IMG/VR virus record: IMGVR_UViG_3300046009_000811
Coordinates: 1-37,129 of that record
Source: a virus
Reading direction: 5' to 3' (one strand)
Length of the DNA: 37,129 nucleotides
A model generated the notes under the pieces. The model made no database searches. It worked only from the letters and a program-made list of their open reading frames with translations, and was not told the origin of the DNA. The position numbers and the translations under genes were made by a program. Positions 33,098 to 37,129 of this stretch are shown in pieces; the stretch's first letter is position 1; each line of letters starts with the position of its first letter.

Positions 33098-33444
33098 ACC
33101 ATTTTCCCTTTCGTTTTGCCTTTAACTGCACAACCATCAGCACGTTTAGATGCTGAGACGGAACCACCAGACTTAAATTTTAGTTGCCGTTTACCCGGCA
33201 CTTTTTCAATATCTGCTGGGTTCATACCGCCACCACCAGCACTACCACGACTGCCAGAACGACCACTAGAACTACTAGATTTGTTTTCGTTGGCTATTTT
33301 TTCTATTTCCGCATTCATCTTCGGGTCTAAATATGAATTACGGAGAATACCTGCAAAATCTTTTATTGGAAGGCCAAACTTTTTTGCTTGACCCTCAATT
33401 ACTTGTCGGCGCTCTGCGCTAGACTTTGAGTCTTTGTTAGCCAT
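33094..33444 (-). CDS. Head-region protein with C-terminal ADGCAVKGKTKGK tag
   Basis: This 116-residue protein has a charged helical N-terminus (DSKSSAERRQVIEGQAKKFG, then EIEKIANENKS), a Ser/Gly linker (SSSSGRSGSRGSAGGGG) and a C-terminus with KSGGSVSASKRADGCAVKGK followed by TKGKMV. The last ~20 residues match the end of the protein encoded immediately upstream. I chose ATG at 33444, which overlaps the upstream stop by one base; GTG at 33447 would add one residue. The tag may be a targeting or binding element. No function is recognised. Confidence 0.63.
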   Translation of the reverse strand: MANKDSKSSAERRQVIEGQAKKFGLPIKDFAGILRNSYLDPKMNAEIEKIANENKSSSSSGRSGSRGSAGGGGMNPADIEKVPGKRQLKFKSGGSVSASKRADGCAVKGKTKGKMV

Positions 33445-33503
33445 CACAGTACCTTTCCACGCGTCTTACCACGGACAGCGCAACCATCAGCACGTTTAGA
33501 TGC
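33131..33503. repeat. Pair of 23-base direct repeats encoding the shared tag
   Basis: CAACCATCAGCACGTTTAGA followed by TGC occurs identically at 33131-33153 and 33481-33503, 350 bases apart. Each copy encodes (A)SKRADGC in the C-terminus of its gene. Sequence on both sides still encodes matching residues but has drifted, so the tag was copied or is being homogenised. Confidence 0.85.
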
Positions 33504-33869
33504 GGAAGACTTAACAGAACCGCCTTTAGCCATTTTTATTGAGCCACCTTTAGCTTTTAAAGAAGCTGCACGTTGTGATACGGTTCTACCGTAATAAGGG
33601 TTGTCTTTAGGACTTCCACTAGCAGGTCTAGCACGAACCCCTTCATCTTTTTCTTCTTTTAGTTTTGTGGTGTACTTTTTCCCACCAAACATAAACGTTT
33701 TATCGCCAGCTTTACGGGCCGCAGCAAACGCAGATTTAAAAGACTGCGGACTTGCTTCTGCTTTAGATTCTTCTTTAGCTTCTTCTTTTTTACGAATAAT
33801 TTCGCCCGTTTCTTCGTCACGGACTCCACTAAACGGATCTATATCGTCACCTTGGTAGGGGTTTGCCAT
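33444..33869 (-). CDS. Head-region protein with C-terminal ADGCAVRGKTRGK tag
   Basis: This 141-residue protein has an acidic N-terminus (NPYQGDDIDPFSGVRDEETG) followed by a charged stretch (IIRKKEEAKEESKAEASPQS), a middle with SAFAAARKAGDKTFMFGGKK, and a basic C-terminus with KAKGGSIKMAKGGSVKSS and RADGCAVRGKTRGKVL. The opposite charge of its ends is notable. The tag and the GG elements are shared with the next two proteins. GGAG precedes the ATG. An assembly or capsid-associated role is inferred from position. Confidence 0.64.
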   Translation of the reverse strand: MANPYQGDDIDPFSGVRDEETGEIIRKKEEAKEESKAEASPQSFKSAFAAARKAGDKTFMFGGKKYTTKLKEEKDEGVRARPASGSPKDNPYYGRTVSQRAASLKAKGGSIKMAKGGSVKSSASKRADGCAVRGKTRGKVL

Positions 33870-33871
33870 TT

Positions 33872-34120
33872 TTAACTCCTTTTCTGCGCCATCGCGTCAA
33901 GTTTGGCCTCTAGTCTCCGGAAGCCATCATCAAAGTGTTCACGGATCTTATCCAGGTCTTGCCGTACTTCAGCACGAGTGATATGTTCCCGCGCTACTTC
34001 CTCCCGAGTCCTGTTAAGCAGGATACTCAGGCGGTTCAGTTCGTCGAACTTGCCCTTAAGCATCATTCCCATGATCGCCACTATCGCGCTTAACACGATA
34101 TTCCAAAGCATCATCTCCAT
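33872..34120 (-). CDS. Membrane-anchored coiled-coil small protein
   Basis: This 82-residue protein has an N-terminal transmembrane span (about 4-21, MLWNIVLSAIVAIMGMML) followed directly by a long charged heptad-like helix (LNRLSILLNRTREEVAREHI ... DKIREHFDDGFRRLEAKLDA). This layout (N-in anchor plus coiled coil) resembles inner-membrane spanins such as Rz and other small phage membrane proteins, but it lies in the head region, about 16 kb away from the lysis cassette. No outer-membrane partner is visible beside it. Function unknown. Confidence 0.66.
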   Translation of the reverse strand: MEMMLWNIVLSAIVAIMGMMLKGKFDELNRLSILLNRTREEVAREHITRAEVRQDLDKIREHFDDGFRRLEAKLDAMAQKRS

Positions 34121-34375
34121 TTAGCATTTCCACGCCCTGAGGCTCTTATTGATACGGCTATTGGGATCATTGGCGGTTTTGGCTGAAGTCAACTTTTTCT
34201 TCATGCCTTTCATACGGGCACAGAATGAATCCCGCCTAGACCCACCTTCAGGCTGCGGGGCTTTAAGACCGGGTTTGCCGGGGTTGGCGGCGTTATAGGA
34301 AGCTCGGCCCTTGGCATTAAGACCACCTTTAGGGTTCTTGCCCTCTTTGCGCTGCCATGCTGGAGTCTTAGCCAT
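34121..34375 (-). CDS. Small basic protein, AWQRKEGKNPKGGLNAKGRAS type
   Basis: This 84-residue, very basic protein has AKTPAWQRKEGKNPKGGLNA and KGRASYNAANPGKPGLKAP near the N-terminus, SRRDSFCARMKGMKKKLTSA in the middle, and a helical end with SRINKSLRAW. I recall this N-terminal pattern (DUF6321-like) in numerous phages, where the function is not established to my knowledge. ATG and the upstream stop overlap by eight bases. Charge and location suggest packaged or capsid-bound DNA as a partner, which is an inference. Confidence 0.66.
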   Translation of the reverse strand: MAKTPAWQRKEGKNPKGGLNAKGRASYNAANPGKPGLKAPQPEGGSRRDSFCARMKGMKKKLTSAKTANDPNSRINKSLRAWKC

Positions 34376-34859
34376 AGAACACCGTCGCAGTTACGGAAGC
34401 TCCACACCCCACAAAAATACCGTTGGGGCAGTAAATACCTTCACCGGGAATTAGTACGGGTAAACCAATTGTATTAAAAGTGTCGATCTCTAAAGCAATA
34501 CTGCTATACATCGTGACATTACCACTTGTGGTTGTAGTCGGTGCATCTTCACAAGTAAACGTGTTATCACCTGTTTTTGTGATGGTATATGCTCCATCCC
34601 GCCCAGTACCAGATGTGAAGTCCAAAAATACTCGATCCCCGGTCTCAAGGCCGTGATTTGTAATAGTCACAGTAATTGTGGCACTCGGGCTTGTACGAGC
34701 ATATGTACCAGACTTTTGTTGTGTCGGGTCGCACACACAAGTAGTTCTTAAAGACGCGGTTGCGCTTGTCACCGTAATTGACTTTAGCCGAACAGGAATC
34801 TGCGTCACCAACAGCCCAGTATTTGCTGCTCTAGCGGATTTAACGTCATATTGCATCAT
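34368..34859 (-). CDS. Beta-domain virion protein, tandem paralogue 2
   Basis: This 163-residue beta-rich protein starts QYDVKSARAANTGLLV and ends ASVTATVFYG. The middle has ITNHGLETGDRVFLDFTSGT, YTITKTGDNTFTC and GNVTMYSSIALEID, followed by LIPGEGIYCPNG. The H-G-L-x-x-G-D-x-V core with a following NTFT strand resembles the E1_FCCH-type domain annotated in phage structural proteins. The neighbour at 34864-35352 has the same domain order, so the two arose by duplication. Start could be either of two adjacent ATGs (34859 or 34856). A decoration or head-fibre role is likely. Confidence 0.68.
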   Translation of the reverse strand: MMQYDVKSARAANTGLLVTQIPVRLKSITVTSATASLRTTCVCDPTQQKSGTYARTSPSATITVTITNHGLETGDRVFLDFTSGTGRDGAYTITKTGDNTFTCEDAPTTTTSGNVTMYSSIALEIDTFNTIGLPVLIPGEGIYCPNGIFVGCGASVTATVFYG

Positions 34860-34863
34860 GGCG

Positions 34864-35352
34864 CTACCCGTAAAAAATAGTCATCGTTACAGTGGTAGAC
34901 GGCAACAAACAAAACAGACCGCCCTGTGCAAGAATACCTTCACCCGGAATCAGCGTATAAAACGCCGTACCTGAAGAACAATCCAATTCAACAAGAACAT
35001 ACGGATACATCGTCACATCACCACTTGTGGTCAGACTTGCCGTAGTTATAGTAAACGTGTTGGTTGTTACGTTTGATACGGCATATGAGTCATCTACTGC
35101 TGTACCGCTAGTAAAGTTAAAGCCAACGATGTCGCCGTTTGACAGACCGTGATTAGCAATAGTAACCGTACAGGTTGTTGAGCCTGGAATATCGTACGTA
35201 CCTGACAACGCACCCTGAGTATCAACCACACATGAGTTAAAAGTCGTCGAAGTTGAAGGCGATATAACTACACCCTTTAGCCGGGTACGGGCTGCATAGG
35301 CAAGCGAGGAACTTGTCGCGTGATATGACTTTACATCATATTGCATTGCCAT
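34864..35352 (-). CDS. Beta-domain virion protein, tandem paralogue 1
   Basis: This 162-residue protein has the same design as the one at 34368-34859: QYDVKSYHATSSSLAYA start, TIANHGLSNGDIVGFNFTSG core, NTFTITTASLTTSGDVTMYP, and LIPGEGILAQGGL before a TVTMTIFYG end. The identity between the two copies is moderate, so the duplication is old. It overlaps the helical gene upstream by 17 bases. A role as capsid decoration protein or head fibre is inferred from its place near the capsid gene. Confidence 0.68.
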   Translation of the reverse strand: MAMQYDVKSYHATSSSLAYAARTRLKGVVISPSTSTTFNSCVVDTQGALSGTYDIPGSTTCTVTIANHGLSNGDIVGFNFTSGTAVDDSYAVSNVTTNTFTITTASLTTSGDVTMYPYVLVELDCSSGTAFYTLIPGEGILAQGGLFCLLPSTTVTMTIFYG

Positions 35353-35557
35353 CTTGTATCTCCGAGATCGGCACTGGGTCAGGTAGACCTAAGTCCGAAA
35401 ATTTCAGCCCCTCTTCCTCGGGAAGATCAAGACGCGCCAACAAAGCCTGCATGGTGTCTATTGACGCCTGGGAAGCAACGGCCACATCATGCGCGTGGTC
35501 ACGTTGCTGCTCCATTTTCTTGATCTCGGCTAGAAGAAACTCTTTAGTAATTTCCAT
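35336..35557 (-). CDS. Small coiled-coil protein
   Basis: This 73-residue acidic protein opens with a long helix (EITKEFLLAEIKKMEQQRDH, then AHDVAVASQASIDTMQALLA) and finishes with a short DLGLPDPVPISEIQDGN segment. It likely forms a coiled-coil dimer or trimer. TAATG couples it to the decoration gene upstream, and it overlaps the next gene by 17 bases. I recall similar helical proteins with an LPEE...L.DLGLPDP pattern beside phage structural genes, function unknown. Confidence 0.64.
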   Translation of the reverse strand: MEITKEFLLAEIKKMEQQRDHAHDVAVASQASIDTMQALLARLDLPEEEGLKFSDLGLPDPVPISEIQDGNAI

Positions 35558-36132
35558 TAGGCCGCGTTGGATACCATGAGGTAGTACGGGGTACCAGAAG
35601 CGTTCTTAATGGCAATAACATGAGATACGGCAGCAGACGACTGGGTTGCGATCATGGCATTGGGCAGAACCGCAAACGTGCCAATCGTGCCAGTACCAGA
35701 GTTCGTGCAGCGAATGTACGAAGCATTGGTCCAGGTGCCACCAGAAGCAAAGTCAGAGTCCAGCTGGAGAGCTGCAATCGTGCCACCAGGGTTGGTAGAC
35801 GATCCGCCAAGGGTCAGACGCAGAGCATTACCAGCACCGGAGATCGTTCCAGATCCATTAATGGACAGGGAGATATGAGCGCCGTTTACCGTGCCGCCAG
35901 TAGCAGCGCCAGCGCCAGTTACGCGGGTCAGGAACCGTGCGGTCTCACCAGAACCAGTAGAGGTAAAGGTCAGACGGCTGTAGTTCAGACGAACGTCACC
36001 AGTAGTATTGGAAGCCGAAACGTAGGAAGAAGAAACGTTTGATGCGGTAGTTACCGAAATCTCATCGGTTACGGTACCAGAGATAAAGCCGTTATCCGAC
36101 GCGACTGGGCCGGAGAAGGTAGTGCGGGCCAT
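35557..36132 (-). CDS. Probable capsid decoration-type protein
   Basis: This 191-residue, Gly/Ser/Thr/Ala-rich beta protein has the opening ARTTFSGPVASDNGFISG, strands DVRLNYSRLTFTSTGSG, HISLSINGSGTISGAGNA, GGTIAALQLDSDFASGG, and an end HVIAIKNASGTPYYLMVSNA. This type of N-terminus is known to me from small virion proteins next to capsid genes. ATG at 36132 is chosen over a longer frame from 36156 because AAGGAGG ends six bases before it. The homing endonuclease gene lies directly upstream. Decoration of the capsid is inferred. Confidence 0.66.
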   Translation of the reverse strand: MARTTFSGPVASDNGFISGTVTDEISVTTASNVSSSYVSASNTTGDVRLNYSRLTFTSTGSGETARFLTRVTGAGAATGGTVNGAHISLSINGSGTISGAGNALRLTLGGSSTNPGGTIAALQLDSDFASGGTWTNASYIRCTNSGTGTIGTFAVLPNAMIATQSSAAVSHVIAIKNASGTPYYLMVSNAA

Positions 36133-36159
36133 TAAAGCCTCCTTGTGTAGTAGCACATT

Positions 36160-36202
36160 CCCATGCCGTCTCTACTAAGTCTGCTAGGCCAGTCTGCATG
36201 GG
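36160..36202. repeat. Inverted repeat in the leader of the decoration gene
   Basis: CCCATGC (36160-36166) and GCATGGG (36196-36202) are perfect 7-base inverted arms 29 bases apart. Overlapping arms AAGTCT/AGACTT could form a competing stem. They lie between the endonuclease stop and the decoration-gene ribosome site and may shape the 5' leader. There is no T-run, so this is not a typical terminator. Confidence 0.45.
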
Positions 36203-36230
36203 TGATAAATCCTAGACTTATCTCTTTGTA

Positions 36231-36956
36231 TCAGGGATTAGGGAGGGAGTCAAGGTATTTAAAGGACCAGCCCTTATAAGGTCCACGGCTCAACGGCTTG
36301 CCAGATTTCAGCGCCCGGTTAACTGTCGGCGGCTTTAGTTTTATCTCTTCTCGCAGGATAGAAATGCTGGCGTACTCCATAGTTTTCCCGAAAGGATCTG
36401 TAACAACAACAGGTTTGCTTACTTTGGCGCCATGATCAGGTCGTTTTTTGCCATACCAGAAGTTGCCCTCACCGGAGAGTGTGGCCGAGATCTTGGCGCG
36501 GGTAGCGGCAGACTTTGGTTTACCAATCCAATGTTGACGAATTTTTTCTATATCTTCTGGGGTGTGTTTACGACCCATAGAAGCAGAAGTAATAATTGCT
36601 ATAGCCTCTGGTGTGTGCTTGTACCCCCAAGTTGGGCTTGATTCTCCAGACATTCCAAGCATCGGAGCAGTAGCGTCAACGCCAAGGTTGTAGCAATACT
36701 CTTTACCAACGTGATCTTTCAACCAACGATTCTCTACCTCAAGCAGCAAGGTTTTGTCTTGAACCTCTTCCACTACGGCAAACACAAACGCACTTTCTCC
36801 ATGTTTATTCCACGATGCTTGCAACCACCGGTTGTTGTGTTTGTTGTGGCGTAACTCTGAAAAGTGCCTGGCTTTCCTGCGGCTAAAGTTGACCGCACTG
36901 CCTACATAGAACTTGTTGTTAACCACGTTGATGATCTTATAGATACCCATTCCCAT
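36231..36956 (-). CDS. GIY-YIG homing endonuclease with NUMOD motifs
   Basis: This 241-residue protein has an N-terminal GIY-YIG nuclease domain (GIYKIINVVNNKFYVGSAVN, with R/E residues in the following helices and a catalytic-type glutamate in LLEVENRWL). It is followed by three NUMOD3-like DNA-binding modules (SPTWGYKHTPEAI, GRKHTPEDIEKI, GKPKSAATRAKIS and an FWYGKKRP end) and a C-terminal NUMOD1/IENR-like helix-turn-helix (about 180-235, MEYASISILREEI). It would cut a specific DNA site to spread itself. AGGAGG (36962-36967) lies five bases before the ATG. It is free-standing between a probable capsid gene and a decoration gene, with its own promoter. Confidence 0.9.
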   Translation of the reverse strand: MGMGIYKIINVVNNKFYVGSAVNFSRRKARHFSELRHNKHNNRWLQASWNKHGESAFVFAVVEEVQDKTLLLEVENRWLKDHVGKEYCYNLGVDATAPMLGMSGESSPTWGYKHTPEAIAIITSASMGRKHTPEDIEKIRQHWIGKPKSAATRAKISATLSGEGNFWYGKKRPDHGAKVSKPVVVTDPFGKTMEYASISILREEIKLKPPTVNRALKSGKPLSRGPYKGWSFKYLDSLPNP

Positions 36957-36983
36957 GACTGCCTCCTTTTGTAGAGTGCGACC

Positions 36984-37012
36984 ATCTTACCTCAACATAA
37001 CAAATAACGCAA
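36984..37012 (-). promoter_or_regulatory. Sigma70-type promoter for endonuclease and downstream late genes
   Basis: On the minus strand TTGCGT (37007-37012), a 17-base spacer and TAAGAT (36984-36989) lie just after a terminator and upstream of an AGGAGG site. Spacing and both hexamers agree with the host-type consensus (four of six and five of six). Confidence 0.6.
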
Positions 37013-37021
37013 CATGGAAAT

Positions 37022-37043
37022 AAAAAGGGGACCGAAGTCCCCT
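37022..37043 (-). terminator. Rho-independent terminator after the right-edge gene
   Basis: On the minus strand AGGGGAC and GTCCCCT form a 7-bp stem (37026-37043) closed by a stable TTCG tetraloop, followed by a run of five Ts (37022-37026, whose first T is the last stem base). It lies 25 bases past the stop of the gene cut by the window edge, so it would end that leftward transcript. Confidence 0.88.
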
Positions 37044-37067
37044 CTTAAACCCTTGATTCTATTGGGT

Positions 37068-37129
37068 TTAGCCTGCTGAACCGAACATCCCGAGCGGATC
37101 GCTCCACCCAAAGGAGTACCTTTCACGGG
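37068..37129 (-). CDS. 3' end of a virion gene, possibly major capsid protein (partial)
   Basis: Only the last 19 codons are present (RERYSFGWSDPLGMFGSAG, then TAA at 37068-37070); the rest lies beyond the right edge. I recall capsid proteins of several podovirus groups that end with a similar aromatic/Gly/Asp-rich tail (R-Y-S-x-G-x-x-D-P). The place just upstream of decoration genes and the strong terminator after it fit a highly expressed capsid gene. The identity remains tentative. Confidence 0.45.
   Translation of the reverse strand, partial: RERYSFGWSDPLGMFGSAG

Noticed and set aside
36157-36230. Spacer after the homing endonuclease as a group I intron
   Set aside because: The 74 bases are far too short, no split gene is present on either side, and both neighbouring genes have their own starts, so the endonuclease is free-standing.
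1-37129. Terminal repeats showing a complete genome
   Set aside because: The first and last bases share no visible overlap, and the gene at the right edge is cut, so this is an internal window.

Overview
The window is part of the genome of an uncultured tailed phage, most likely podovirus-like. The evidence is an archaeo-eukaryotic-type primase fused to a helicase, a long leftward virion operon with connector and nozzle-like proteins but no sheath or tape-measure gene, a string of ejection-type internal virion proteins, a lysis cassette and several large repeat-built fibre proteins. No integrase, attachment site, tRNA, CRISPR array or insertion sequence was seen. Many of the small proteins resemble types I recall from uncultured aquatic phages. 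The host cannot be fixed from this sequence; a freshwater or marine proteobacterium is only a guess.

Layout. (1) 1-3.4 kb, plus strand: the end of an early/replication module, with a small HTH regulator, the primase-helicase and a 66-residue protein, closed by a strong rho-independent terminator at 3368-3404. (2) 3.4-37.1 kb, minus strand: one nearly gapless late operon with many 1-8 base overlaps or TAATG/ATGA junctions, transcribed right to left. In transcription order it holds the last 19 codons of a probable capsid gene at the right edge; a terminator and promoter; a GIY-YIG homing endonuclease; a decoration-type protein; two tandem beta-domain paralogues; about ten small basic 'GGK' proteins; a Q-rich protein; connector-type proteins; two paralogous beta-domain proteins flanking a DUF115/MptE-like enzyme; a run of fibre proteins (22-residue tandem repeats, a GGTG-repeat fibre, a 1332-residue repeat giant); the lysis cassette (coiled-coil membrane protein, two holin candidates, M15 peptidase); a nozzle-like protein; a pentapeptide/C1q-like fibre; and the ejection module, ending in a 1933-residue polyvalent protein with an HELVH zincin motif.

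The most interesting signals are short peptide tags shared by unrelated neighbouring proteins. One is a basic ADGxAxxGKTxGK tag in three adjacent head-region genes, with a 23-base identical DNA repeat in two of them. Another is a G-(E/D)-G-(I/M)-(D/S) tag in four consecutive ejection-module genes. A wider GG-[KQRS]-[VIL] element links both regions. Other points are ten in-register pentapeptides in a fibre stem, a 22-residue repeat shared by two distant fibre genes, and a homing endonuclease whose leader nearly duplicates the leader of the gene it precedes.
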